This document shows positions 11,080 through 24,007 of a DNA stretch of 64,000 bases, piece by piece. Source of the stretch: Anagrus nilaparvatae (lineage: Eukaryota; Arthropoda; Insecta; Hymenoptera; Mymaridae); NCBI GenBank assembly GCA_022575985.1, contig JAKSXM010000103.1, positions 62,001 to 126,000 of the forward strand. The letters run 5' to 3'. The translations under genes were made by a program, and so were the position numbers. The notes under the pieces are model-generated. The model had not been told where the DNA came from and searched no databases. It worked only from the letters and a program-made list of their open reading frames with translations. The first letter of the stretch is position 1; each line of letters starts with the position of its first letter.

Positions 11080-13665
11080 GAGAGAATATTCTACGTAGAG
11101 AAAAACTAAAACAAATACGGCCCTTCAGGCCAGCGTAATTAAAAAACAAGATATAAATAAATTAAATAAGTATTAATATTATTGTATATTTAGAAAAGGT
11201 GGATCCACTTTCATGAAACCATTTGAATAGGTTAAAATTTTTATAAAACAAGTTTACTTATAATGAAATAATATGTAAAATAGAGAAAAACCTTAACAAA
11301 TACAGTCCAAAAGGCCTGATAAATAAAAAAACAAGATATAAAAATTTAAATAGGTATCAAAAATATTGTATTTTTAGAATCTTTGGATCTACTTGCATGA
11401 AACCATTTGAATTGGTTAAAATTTTTATAAACCAATTTTACTAATAATGAGAGAATATTCTACGTAGAGAAAAACTAAAACAAATACGGCCCTTCAGGCC
11501 AGCGTAATTAAAAAACAAGATATAAATAAATTAAATAAGTATTAAAATTATTGTATATTTAGAAAAGGTGGATCCACTTTCATGAAACCATTTGAATAGG
11601 TTAAAATTTTTATAAAACAAGTTTACTTATAATGAAAAAATATGTAAAATAGAGAAAAACCTTAACAAATACAGTCCAAAATGCCTGAGAAATAAAAAAA
11701 CAAGATATAAAAATTTAAATAGGTATCAAAAATATTGTATTTTTAGAATCTTTGGATCTACTTGCATGAAACCATTTGAATTGGTTAAAATTTTTATAAA
11801 CCAATTTTACTAATAATGAGAGAATATTCTACGTAGAGAAAAACTAAAACAAATACGGCCCTTCAGGCCAGCGTAATTAAAAAACAAGATATAAATAAAT
11901 TAAATAAGTATTAAAATTATTGTATATTTAGAAAAGGTGGATCCACTTTCATGAAACCATTTGAATTGGTTAAAATTCTTATAAACCAAGTTTACTTATA
12001 ATAGAAAAATATATAAAATAGAGAAAAACTTAAACAAATACAGTCCAAAAGGCCTGAGAAATAAAAAAACAGAATATAAAAAATTTAAATAGGTATCAAA
12101 ATTATTGTATTTTTATAAACGTTGGATCCACTTGCATAAAACCATTTGAATAGGTTAAAATTTTTATAAACCAATTTTACTAATAATGAGAGAATATTCT
12201 ACGTAGAGAAAAACTAAAACAAATACGGCCCTTCAGGCCAGCGTAATTAAAAAACAAGATATAAATAAATTAAATAAGTATTAAAATTATTGAATATTTA
12301 GAAAAGGTGGATCCACTTTCATGAAACCATTTGAATAGGTTAAAATTTTTATAAAACAAGTTTACTTATAATGAAATAATATGTAAAATAGAGAAAAACC
12401 TTAACAAACACAGTCCAAAAGGCCTGAGAAATAAAAAAACAAGATATAATAATTTAAACAGGTATCAAAAATATTGTATTTTTAGAATCTTTGGATCCAC
12501 TTTTATGAATTCATTTGAACTGGTTAAAATTTTTATAAACCAATTTTACTAATAATGAGAGAATATTCTACGTAGAGAAAAACTTAAACAAATACGGCCC
12601 TTCAGGCCAGCGTAATTAAAAAACAAGATATAAATAAATTAAATAAGTATTAAAATTATTGTATATTTAGAAAAGGTGGATCCACTTTCATGAAACCATT
12701 TGAATAGGTTAAAATTTTTATAAAACAAGTTTACTTATAATGAAAAAATATGTAAAATAGAGAAAAACCTTAACAAATACAGTCCAAAAGGCCTGAGAAA
12801 TAAAAAAAACAAGATATAAAAATTTAAATAGGTATCAAAAATATTGTATTTTTAGAATCTTTGGATCTACTTGCATGAAACCATTTGAATTGGTTAAAAT
12901 TTTTATAAACCAATTTTACTAATAATGAGAGAATATTCTACGTAGAGAAAAACTAAAACAAATACGGCCCTTCAGGCCAGCGTAATTAAAAAACAAGATA
13001 TAAATAAATTAAATAAGTATTAAAATTATTGTATATTTAGAAAAGGTGGATCCACTTTCATGAAACCATTTGAATAGGTTAAAATTTTTATAAAACAAGT
13101 TTACTTATAATGAAAAAATATGTAAAATAGAAAAAAACCTTAACAAATACAGTCCAAAAAGCCTGAGAAATAAAAAAACAAGATATAAAAATTTAAATAG
13201 GTATCAAAAATATTGTATTTTTAGAATCTTTGGATCTACTTGCATGAAACCATTTGAATTGGTTAAAATTTTTATAAACCAAGTTTACTAATAATAAGAG
13301 AATATTCTACGTAGAGGAAAACTAAAACAAATACGGCCCTTCAGGCCAGCGTAATTAAAAAACAAGATATAAATAAATTAAAAAAGTATTAAAATTATTG
13401 TATATTTAGAAAAGGTGGATCCACTTTCATGAAACCATTTGAATAGGTTAAAATTTTTATAAAACAAGTTTACTTATAATGAAAAAATATGTAAAATAGA
13501 GAAAAACCTAAATAAATACAGTCAAAAAGGCCTGAGAAATAAAAAAACAAGATATAAAAAATTTAATTAGGTATCAAAATTATTGTATTTTTATAAATGT
13601 TGGATCTACTTGCATAAAACCATTTGAATTGGTTAAAATTTTTATAAACCAATTTTACTAATAAT
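11080..13665 (+). repeat. 14-mer: A B A B A C + 8-mer cassette
   Basis: The first six monomers start at 11080, 11265, 11449, 11634, 11818 and 12003. Tags are CCTGATAAAT in the B at 11265, AAAATGCC at 11634 and ACAGAATAT in the C at 12003. They are joined to an 8-mer (12188-13665) colinear with 7755-9232 and 9602-11079. The C at 12003 keeps the GAATAGGTTAAAATTTTT start of its tail but ends in the A-leading AAACCAATTTTACTAATAAT, so the join can be placed near 12150-12170. Confidence 0.9.
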
Positions 13666-14958
13666 GAGAGAATATTCTACGTAGAGAAAAACTAAAACAA
13701 ATACGGCCCTTCAGGCCAGCGTAATTAAAAAACAAGATATAAATAAATTAAATAAGTATTAATATTATTGTATATTTAGAAAAGGTGGATCCACTTTCAT
13801 GAAACCATTTGAATAGGTTAAAATTTTTATAAAACAAGTTTACTTATAATGAAATAATATGTAAAATAGAGAAAAACCTTAACAAATACAGTCCAAAAGG
13901 CCTGATAAATAAAAAAACAAGATATAAAAATTTAAATAGGTATCAAAAATATTGTATTTTTAGAATCTTTGGATCTACTTGCATGAAACCATTTGAATTG
14001 GTTAAAATTTTTATAAACCAATTTTACTAATAATGAGAGAATATTCTACGTAGAGAAAAACTAAAACAAATACGGCCCTTCAGGCCAGCGTAATTAAAAA
14101 ACAAGATATAAATAAATTAAATAAGTATTAAAATTATTGTATATTTAGAAAAGGTGGATCCACTTTCATGAAACCATTTGAATAGGTTAAAATTTTTATA
14201 AAACAAGTTTACTTATAATGAAAAAATATGTAAAATAGAGAAAAACCTTAACAAATACAGTCCAAAATGCCTGAGAAATAAAAAAACAAGATATAAAAAT
14301 TTAAATAGGTATCAAAAATATTGTATTTTTAGAATCTTTGGATCTACTTGCATGAAACCATTTGAATTGGTTAAAATTTTTATAAACCAATTTTACTAAT
14401 AATGAGAGAATATTCTACGTAGAGAAAAACTAAAACAAATACGGCCCTTCAGGCCAGCGTAATTAAAAAACAAGATATAAATAAATTAAATAAGTATTAA
14501 AATTATTGTATATTTAGAAAAGGTGGATCCACTTTCATGAAACCATTTGAATTGGTTAAAATTCTTATAAACCAAGTTTACTTATAATAGAAAAATATAT
14601 AAAATAGAGAAAAACTTAAACAAATACAGTCCAAAAGGCCTGAGAAATAAAAAAACAGAATATAAAAAATTTAAATAGGTATCAAAATTATTGTATTTTT
14701 ATAAACGTTGGATCCACTTGCATAAAACCATTTGAATAGGTTAAAATTTTTATAAAACAAGTTTACTTATAATGAAAAAATATGTAAAATAGAGAAAAAC
14801 CTAAACAAATACAGTCAAAAAGGCCTGAGAAATAAAAAAACAAGATATAAAAAATTTAATTAGGTATCAAAATTATTGTATTTTTATAAACGTTGGATCT
14901 ACTTGCATAAAACCATTTGAATTGGTTAAAATTTTTATAAACCAATTTTACTAACAAT
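13666..14958 (+). repeat. 7-mer A B A B A C D, second copy of the 11080 prefix
   Basis: Starts are 13666, 13851, 14035, 14220, 14404, 14589 and 14774. The first six monomers repeat 11080-12187 with the same private variants (GATAAAT, AAAATGCC, ACAGAATAT), a period of 2,586 bp. Here the C continues into D (tail AAACAAGTTTACTTATAAT) where the earlier copy jumps to A. Confidence 0.9.
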
Positions 14959-16989
14959 GAGAGAATATTCTACGTAGAGAAAAACTTAAACAAATACGGC
15001 CCTTCAGGCCAGCGTAATTAAAAAACAAGATATAAATAAATTAAATAAGTATTAAAATTATTGTATATTTAGAAAAGGTGGATTCACTTTCATGAAACCA
15101 TTTGAATAGGTTAAAATTTTTATAAAACAAGTTTACTTATAATGAAAAAATATGTAAAATAGAGAAAAACCTTAACAAATACAGTCCAAAATACCTGAGA
15201 AATAAAAAAACAAGATATAAAAATATAAATAGGTATCAAAAATATTGTATTTTTAGAATCATTGGATTTACTTGCTTGATACCATTTGAATTGGTTAAAA
15301 TTTTTATAAACCAAGTTTACTAATAATAAGAGAATATTCTACGTAGAGGAAAACTAAAACAAATACGGCTCAACAGGCCAGCGTAATTAAAAAACAAGAT
15401 ATAAATAAATTAAATAAGTATTAAAATTATTGTATATTTAGAAAAGGTGGATCCACTTTCATGAAACCATTTAAATTTGTTAAAATTCTTATAAACCAAG
15501 TTTACTTATAATAGAAAAATATATAAAATAGAGAAAAACTTAAACAAATACAGTCCAAAAGGCCTGAGAAATAAAAAAACATAATATAAAAAACTTAAAT
15601 AGGTATCAAAATTATTGTATTTTTATAAACGTTGGATCCACTTGCATGAAACCATTTGAATAGGTTAAAATTTTTATAAAACAAGTTTACTTACAATGAA
15701 AAAATATGTAAAATAGAGAAAAACCTAAATAAATACAGTCAAAAAGGCCTGAGAAATAAAAAAACAAGATATAAAAAATTTAATTAGGGATCAAAATTAT
15801 TGTATTTTTATAAACGTTGGATCTACTTGCATAAAACCATTTGAATTGGTTAAAATTTTTATAAACCAATTTTACTAATAATGAGAGAATATTCTACGTA
15901 GAGAAAAACTTAAACAAATACGGCCCTTCAGGCCAGCGTAATTAAAAAACAAGATATAAATAAATTAAATAAGTATTAAAATTATTGTATATTTAGAAAA
16001 GGTGGATCCACTTTCATGAAACCATTTGAATAGGTTAAAATTTTTATAAAACAAGTTTACTTATAATGAAAAAATATGTAAAATAGAGAAATACCTTAAC
16101 AAATACAGTCCAAAAGGCCTGAGAAATAAAAAAACAAGATATAAAAATTTAAATAGGTATCAAGAATATTGTATTTTTAGAATCTTTGGATCTACTTGCT
16201 TGAAACCATTTGAATTGGTTAAAATTTTTATAAAACAAGTTTACTAATAATAAGAGAATATTCTATGTAGAGGAAAACTAAAACATATACGGCTCACCAG
16301 GCCAGCGTAATTAAAAAACAAGATAAAAATAAATTAAATAAGTATTAAAATTATTGTATATTTAGAAAAGGTGGATCCACTTTCATGAAACCATTTGAAT
16401 AGGTTAAAATTTTTATAAAACAAGTTTACTTATAATGAAAAAATATGTAAAATAGAGAAAAACCTTAACAAATACAGTCCAAAAGGCCTGAGAAATAAAA
16501 AAACAAGATATAAAAATTTAAATAGGTATCAAAAATATTGTATTTTTAGAATCTTTGGATCTACTTGCATGAAACCATTTGAATTGGTTAAAATTTTTAT
16601 AAACCAAATTTACTAATAATAAGAGAATATTCTACGTATAGGAAAACTAAAACAAATACGGCCCTTCAGGCCATCGTAATTAAAAAACAAGATAAAAATA
16701 AATTAAATAAGTATTAATATTATTGTATATTTAGAAAAGGTGGATCCACTTTCATGAAACCATTTGAATAGGTTAAAATTTTTATAAAACAAGTTTACTT
16801 ATAATGAAATAATATGTAAAATAGAGAAAAACCTTAACAAATACAGTCCAAAATGCCTGAGAAATAAAAAAACAAGATATAAAAATTTAAATAGGTATCA
16901 AAAATATTGTATTTTTAGAATCTTTGGATCTACTTGCATGAAACCATTTGAATTGGTTAAAATTTTTATAAACCAATTTTACTAATAAT
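14959..16989 (+). repeat. 11 monomers: A B* A' C D, then A/B and A'/B pairs
   Basis: The order is A B* A' C D A B A' B A' B, starts 14959, 15144, 15328, 15513, 15698, 15883, 16068, 16252, 16437, 16621 and 16806. The B* at 15144 has AAATACCTG, ATCATTGG and CTTGATACC, shared only with the B* at 20312. The A' at 15328 reads CGGCTCAACAGG and is followed by a C ending TTACAAT. The A' at 16621 has TACGTATAGG. Confidence 0.88.
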
Positions 16990-18465
16990 GAGAGAATATT
17001 CTACGTAGAGAAAAACTAAAACAAATACGGCCCTTCAGGCCAGCGTAATTAAAAAACAAGATATAAATAAATTAAATAAGTATTAAAATTATTGTATATT
17101 TAGAAAAGGTGGATCCACTTTCATGAAACCATTTGAATAGGTTAAAATTTTTATAAAACAAGTTTACTTATAATGAAAAAATATGTAAAATAGAGAAAAA
17201 CCTTAACAAATACAGTCCAAAAAGCCTGAGAAATAAAAAAACAAGATATAAAAATTTAAATAGGTATCAAAAATATTGAATTTTTAGAATCTTTGGATCT
17301 ACTTGCATGAAACCATTTGAATTGGTTAAAATTTTTATAAACCAAGTTTACTAATAATAAGAGAATATTCTACGTAGAGGAAAACTAAAACAAATACGGC
17401 CCTTCAGGCCAGCGTAATTAAAAAACAAGATATAAATAAATTAAAAAAGTATTAAAATTATTGTATATTTATAAAAGGTGGATGCACTTTCATGAAACCA
17501 TTTGAATAGGTTAAAATTTTTATAAAACAAGTTTACTTATAATGAAAAAATATGTAAAATAGAGAAAAACCTAAATAAATACAGTCAAAAAGGCCTGAGA
17601 AATAAAAAAACAAGATATAAAAATATAAATAGGTATCAAAAATATTGTATTTTTAGAATCTTTGGATCCACTTTTATGAATTCATTTGAATTGGTTAAAA
17701 TTTTTATAAACCAATTTTACTAATAATGAGAGAATATTCTACGTAGAGAAAAACTTAAACAAATACGGCCCTTCAGGCCAGCGTAATTAAAAAACAAGAT
17801 ATAAATAAATTAAATAAGTATTAAAATTATTGTATATTTAGAAAAGGTGGATCCACTTTCATGAAACCATTTGAATAGGTTAAAATTTTTATAAAACAAG
17901 TTTACTTATAATGAAAAAATATGTAAAATAGAGAAAAACCTTAACAAATACAGTCCAAAAAGCCTGAGAAATAAAAAAACAAGATATAAAAATTTAAATA
18001 GGTATCAAAAATATTGAATTTTTAGAATCTTTGGATCTACTTGCATGAAACCATTTGAATTGGTTAAAATTTTTATAAACCAAGTTTACTAATAATAAGA
18101 GAATATTCTACGTAGAGGAAAACTAAAACAAATACGGCTCTTCAGGCCAGCGTAATTAAAAAACAAGATATAAATAAATTAAAAAAGTATTAAAATTATT
18201 GTATATTTATAAAAGGTGGATCCACTTTCATGAAACCATTTGAATAGGTTAAAATTTTTATAAAACAAGTTTACTTATAATGAAAAAATATGTAAAATAG
18301 AGAAAAACCTAAATAAATACAGTCAAAAAGGCCTGAGAAATAAAAAAACAAGATATAAAAATATAAATAGGTATCAAAAATATTGTATTTTTAGAATCTT
18401 TGGATCCACTTTTATGAATTCATTTGAATTGGTTAAAATTTTTATAAACCAATTTTACTAATAAT
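16990..18465 (+). repeat. Two tandem 738-bp 4-mers A B A' D/B*
   Basis: Copy 1 is 16990-17727 (A 16990, B 17175, A' 17359, chimera 17544). Copy 2 is 17728-18465 (17728, 17913, 18097, 18282). The fourth monomer starts as D (ACCTAAATAAATACAGTC) and finishes as B* and then EcoRI-type B (AAATATAAAT, AGAATC, ATGAATTCATTT). The B has ATTGAATTTTTAG and the A' has TATTTATAAAAGG in both copies. Small differences exist, for example GGATGCAC in copy 1 and CGGCTCTTCAGG in copy 2. Confidence 0.92.
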
Positions 18466-20126
18466 GAGAGAATATTCTACGTAGAGAAAAACTTAAACAA
18501 ATACGGCCCTTCAGGCCAGCGTAATTAAAAAACAAGATATAAATAAATTAAATAAGTATTAAAATTATTGTATATTTAGAAAAGGTGGATCCACTTTCAT
18601 GAAACCATTTGAATAGGTTAAAATTTTTATAAAACAAGTTTACTTATAATGAAAAAATATGTAAAATAGAGAAAAACCTTAACAAATACAGTCCAAAGGC
18701 CTGAGAAATAAAAAAACAAGATATAAAAATTTAAATAGGTATCAAAAATATTGTATTTTTAGAATCTTTGGATCTACTTGCATGAAACCATTTGAATTGG
18801 TTAAAATTTTTATAAACCAATTTTACTAATAATGAGAGAATATTCTACGTAGAGAAAAACTAAAACAAATACGGCCCTTCAGGCCAGCGTAATTAAAAAA
18901 CAAGATATAAATAAATTAAATAAGTATTAATATTATTGTATATTTAGAAAAGGTGGATCCACTTTCATGAAACCATTTGAATAGGTTAAAATTTTTATAA
19001 AACAAGTTTACTTATAATGAAATAATATGTAAAATAGAGAAAAACCTTAACAAATACAGTCAAAAAGGCCTGATAAATAAAAAAACAAGATATAAAAATT
19101 TAAATAGGTATCAAAAATATTGTATTTTTAGAATCTTTGGATCTACTTGCATGAAACCATTTGAATTGGTTAAAATTTTTATAAACCAATTTTACTAATA
19201 ATGAGAGAATATTCTACGTAGAGAAAAACTAAAACAAATACGGCCCTTCAGGCCAGCGTAATTAAAAAACAAGATATAAATAAATTAAATAAGTATTAAA
19301 ATTATTGTATATTTAGAAAAGGTGGATCCACTTTCATGAAACCATTTGAATAGGTTAAAATTTTTATAAAACAAGTTTACTTATAATGAAAAAATATGTA
19401 AAATAGAGAAAAACCTTAACAAATACAGTCCAAAAGGCCTGAGAAATAAAAAAACAAGATATAAAAATATAAATAGGTATCAAAAATATTGTATTTTTAG
19501 AATCTTTGGATCTACTTGCTTGAAACCATTTGAATTGGTTAAAATTTTTATAAAACAAGTTTACTAATAATAAGAGAATATTCTATGTAGAGGAAAACTA
19601 AAACAAATACGGCCCACCAGGCCAGGGTAATTAAAAAACAAGATATAAATAAATTAAATAAGTATTAAAATTATTGTATATTTAGAAAAGGTGGATCCAC
19701 TTTCATGAAACCATTTGAATTGGTTAAAATTCTTATAAACCAAGTTTACTTATAATAGAAAAATATATAAAATAGAGAAAAACTTAAACAAATACAATCC
19801 AAAAGGCCTGAGAAATAAAAAAACAGAATATAAAAAATTTAAATAGGTATCAAAATTATTGTATTTTTATAAACGTTGGATCCACTTGCATAAAACCATT
19901 TGAATAGGTTAAAATTTTTATAAAACAAGTTTACTTATAATGAAAAAATATGTAAAATAGAGAAAAACCTAAACAAATACAGTCAAAAAGGCCTGAGAAA
20001 TAAAAAAACAAGATATAAAAAATTTAATTAGGTATCAAAATTATTGTATTTTTATAAACGTTGGATCTACTTGCATAAAACCATTTGAATTGGTTAAAAT
20101 TTTTATAAACCAATTTTACTAATAAT
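18466..20126 (+). repeat. 9 monomers A B A B A B* A' C D
   Basis: Starts are 18466, 18651, 18834, 19019, 19203, 19388, 19572, 19757 and 19942. The B at 18651 is 183 bp (one A missing in TCCAAAGGCC). The B at 19019 has GATAAAT, linking it to the 11265/13851 lineage. The C at 19757 has ACAGAATAT, linking it to 12003 and 14589. It begins the second copy of the C-D-A-B*-A'-C segment seen at 14589-15697. Confidence 0.88.
19388..19571 (+). repeat. Class B* monomer, exemplar (184 bp)
   Basis: B* differs from B mainly by AAATATAAAT in place of AAATTTAAAT, and usually by CTTGCTTGAAACC in place of CTTGCATGAAACC. The first change turns an in-frame TAA on the minus strand into TAT and so opens a 64-codon frame through most of the monomer. 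That explains the repeated near-identical small open frames. B* is scarce before 19 kb (3139, 15144) and common after 28 kb. In the 11-mer zone B* has CTTGTTGAAACC, a 1-bp deletion (48939, 50972, 53005, 53743), which breaks that frame, so B* is best treated as a repeat variant and not a gene. Confidence 0.9.
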
Positions 20127-21049
20127 GAGAGAATATTCTACGTAGAGAAAAACTTAAACAAATACGGCCCTTTAGGCCAGCGTAATTAAAAAACAAGATA
20201 TAAATAAATTAAATAAGTATTAAAATTATTGTATATTTAGAAAAGGTGGATTCACTTTCATGAAACCATTTGAATAGGTTAAAATTTTTATAAAACAAGT
20301 TTACTTATAATGAAAAAATATGTGAAATAGAGAAAAACCTTAACAAATACAGTCCAAAATACCTGAGAAATAAAAAAACAAGATACAAAAATATAAATAG
20401 GTATCAAAAATATTGTATTTTTAGAATCATTGGATCTACTTGCTTGATACCATTTGAATTGGTTAAAATTTTTATAAACCAAGTTTACTAATAATAAGAG
20501 AATATTCTACGTAGAGGAAAACTAAAACAAATACGGCCCAACAGGCCAGCGTAATTAAAAAACAAGATATAAATAAATTAAATAAGTATTAAAATTATTG
20601 TATATTTAGAAAAGGTGGATCCACTTTCATGAAACCATTTAAATTTGTTAAAATTCTTATAAACCAAGTTTACTTATAATAGAAAAATATATAAAATAGA
20701 GAAAAACTTAAACAAATACAGTCCAAAAGGCCTGAGAAATAAAAAAACATAATATAAAAAACTTAAATAGGTATCAAAATTATTGTATTTTTATAAACGT
20801 TGGATCCACTTGCATGAAACCATTTGAATAGGTTAAAATTTTTATAAAACAAGTTTACTTACAATGAAAAAATATGTAAAATAGAGAAAAACCTTAACAA
20901 ATACAGTCCAAAAGGCCTGAGAAATAAAAAAACAAGATATAAAAATTTAAATAGGTATCAAAAATATTGTATTTTTATAAACGTTGGATCCACTTGCATG
21001 AAACCATTTGAATAGGTTAAAATTTTTATAAAACAAGTTTACTAATAAT
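20127..21049 (+). repeat. 5 monomers A B* A' C B/C
   Basis: Starts are 20127, 20312, 20496, 20681 and 20866. The first four parallel 14959-15697 at an offset of 5,168 bp (28 monomers). The last, 20866-21049, is a B front (ACCTTAAC, TTTAAATAGG) joined to a C back (TTTTTATAAACGTTGGATCC), and its tail leads into A'. It ends the A/B-dominated left zone. Confidence 0.88.
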
Positions 21050-23454
21050 AAGAGAATATTCTATGTAGAGGAAAACTAAAACAAATACGGCCCACCAGGC
21101 CAGCGTAATTAAAAAACAAGATATAAATAAATTAAATAAGTATTAAAGTTATTGTATATTTAGATAAGGTGGATTCACTTTCATGAAACCATTTGAATAG
21201 GTTAAAATTTTTATAAAACAAGTTTACTTATAATGAAAAAATATGTAAAATATAGAAAAACCTAAACAAATACAGTCTAAAAGGCCTGAGAAATAAAAAA
21301 ACAAGATATAAAAAATTTAATTAGGTATCAAAATTATTGTATTTTTATAAACGTTGGATCTACTTGCATAAAACCATTTGTATTAGTTAAAATTTTTATA
21401 AACCAATTTTACTAATAATGAGAGAATATTCTACGTAGTGAAAAACTTAAAAAAATACGGCCCTTCAGGCCAGCGTAATTAAAAAACAAGATATAAATAA
21501 ATTAAATAAGTATTAAAATTATTGTATATTTAGAAAAGGTGGATCCACTTTCATGAAACCATTTGAATTGGATAAAATTCTTATAAACCAAGTTTACTTA
21601 TAATAGAAAAATATATAAAATAGAGAAAAACTTAAACAAATACAGTCCAAAAGGCCTGAGAAATAAAAAAACATAATATAAAAAATTTAAATAGGTATCA
21701 AAATTATTGTATTTTTATAAACGTTTGATCCACTTGTATGAAACCATTTGAATAGGTTAAAATTTTTATAAAACAAGTTTACTTATAATGAAAAAATATG
21801 TGAAATAGAGAAAAACCTAAACAAATACAGTCCAAAAGGCCTGAGAAATAAAAAAACAAGATATAAAAAATTTAATTAGGTATCAAAACTATTGTATTTT
21901 TCTAAAAGTTGGATCTACTTGCATAAAACCATTTGAATTGGTTAAAATTTTTATAAACCCAGTTTACAAATAATGAGAGAATATTCTACGTAGAGAAAAA
22001 CTTAAACAAATAAGGCCCTTGAGGCCAGCGTAATTAAAAAACAAGATATAAATAAATTAAATAAGTATTAAAGTTATTGTATATTTAGATAAGGTGGATT
22101 CACTTTCATGAAACCATTTGAATAGGTTAAAATTTTTATAAAACAAGTTTACTTATAATGAAAAAATATGTAAAATATAGAAAAACCTAAACAAATACAG
22201 TCTAAAAGGCCTGAGAAATAAAAAAACAAGATATAAAAAATTTAACTAGGTATCAAAATTATTGTATTTTTATAAACGTTGGATCTACTTGCATAAAACC
22301 ATTTGTATTAGTTAAAATTTTTATAAACCAATTTTACTAATAATGAGAGAATATTCTACGTAGAGAAAAACTTAAAAAAATACGGCCCTTCAGGCCAGCG
22401 TAATTAAAAAACAAGATATAAATAAATTAAATAAGTATTAAAATTATTGTATATTTAGAAAAGGTGGATCCACTTTCATGAAACCATTTGAATTGATTAA
22501 AATTCTTATAAACCAAGTTTACTTATAATAGAAAAATATATAAAATAGAGAAAAACTTAAACAAATACAGTCCCAAAGGCCTGAGAAATAAAAAAACATA
22601 ATATAAAAAATTTAAATAGGTATCAAAATTATTGTATTTTTATAAAAGTTGGATCTACTTGCATAAAACCATTTGAATTGGTTAAAATTTTTATAAACCC
22701 AGTTTACAAATAATGAGAGAATATTCTACGTAGAGAAAAACTTAAACAAATATGGCCCTTGAGGCCAGCGTAATTAAAAAACAAGATATAAATAAATTAA
22801 ATAAGTATTAAAATTAATGTATATTTAGATAAGGTGGATTCACTTTCATGAAACCATTTGAATAGGTTAAAATTTTTATAAAACAAGTTTACTCATAATG
22901 AAAAAATATGTAAAATAGAGAAAAACCTAAACCAATACTGTCCAAAAGGCCTGAGAAATAAAAAAACAAGATATAAAAAATTTAATTAGGTATCAAAATT
23001 ATTGTATTTTTATAAAAGTTGGATCTACTTGCATAAAACCATTTGAATTGGTTAAAATTTTTATAAACCCAGTTTACAAATAATGAGAGAATATTCTACG
23101 TAGAGAAAAACTTAAACAAATATGGCCCTTGAGGCCAGCGTAATTAAAAAACAAGATATAAATAAATTAAATAAGTATTAAAATTAATGTATATTTAGAT
23201 AAGGTGGATTCACTTTCATGAAACCATTTGAATATGTTAAAATTTTTATAAAACAAGTTTACTCATAATGAAAAAATATGTAAAATAGAGAAAAACCTAA
23301 ACCAATACTGTCCAAAAAGCCAGAGAAATAAAAAAACAAGATATAAAAAATTTAATTAGGTATCAAAATTATTGTATTTTTATAATAGTTGGATCTACTT
23401 GCATAAAACCATTTGTATTAGTTAAAATTTTTATAAAACAATTTTACTAATAAT
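21050..23454 (+). repeat. A/D-rich diverged zone (13 monomers)
   Basis: The order is A' D A C D A D A C/D A D A D, starts 21050, 21235, 21420, 21605, 21790, 21975, 22160, 22345, 22530, 22715, 22900, 23085 and 23270. Local tags are TTAGATAAGGTGGATTC in A, CATTTGTATTAGTT, AAAAGTTGG, CCCAGTTTACAAATAAT and CTCATAAT. 22715-23084 and 23085-23454 are two tandem 370-bp A-D dimers. 22530-22714 is a C front joined to a D tail. This zone carries more private substitutions than its neighbours. Confidence 0.87.
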
Positions 23455-24007
23455 GAGAGAATATTCTACGTAGTGAAAAACTTCAACAAATACGGCCCTT
23501 CAGGCCAGCGTAATTAAAAAACAAGATATAAATAAATTAAATAAGTATTAAAATTATTGTATATTTAGAAAAGGTGGATCCACTTTCATGAAACCATTTG
23601 AATTGGTTAAAATTCTTATAAACCAAGTTTACTTATAATAGAAAAATATATAAAATAGAGAAAAACTTAAACAAATACAGTCCAAAAGTCCTGAGAAATA
23701 AATAAACATAATATAAAAAATTTAAATAGGTATCAAAATTATTGTATTTTTTTAAACGTTGGATCCACTTGCATGAAACCATTTGAATAGGTTAAAATTT
23801 TTATAAAACAAGTTTACTTATAATAAAAAAATATGTAAAATAGAGAAAAACCTTAACAAATACAGTCCAAAAGGCTTAGGAATAAAAAAACAAGATATAA
23901 AAATTTAAATAGGTATGAAAAATATTGTATTTTTAGAATCTTTGGATCTACTTGCATGAAACCATTTGAATTGGTTAAAATTTTTATAAACCAAATTTAC
24001 TAATAAT
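23455..24007 (+). repeat. Transition A C B
   Basis: Starts are 23455, 23640 and 23825. The C has AAGTCCTGAG and AAATAAACATAAT with TTTTTTTAAACG. The B at 23825 is 183 bp, starts AAAAAAATATG in place of GAAAAAATATG and has AAGGCTTAGGAAT, a damaged form of AAGGCCTGAGAAAT. Confidence 0.85.
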
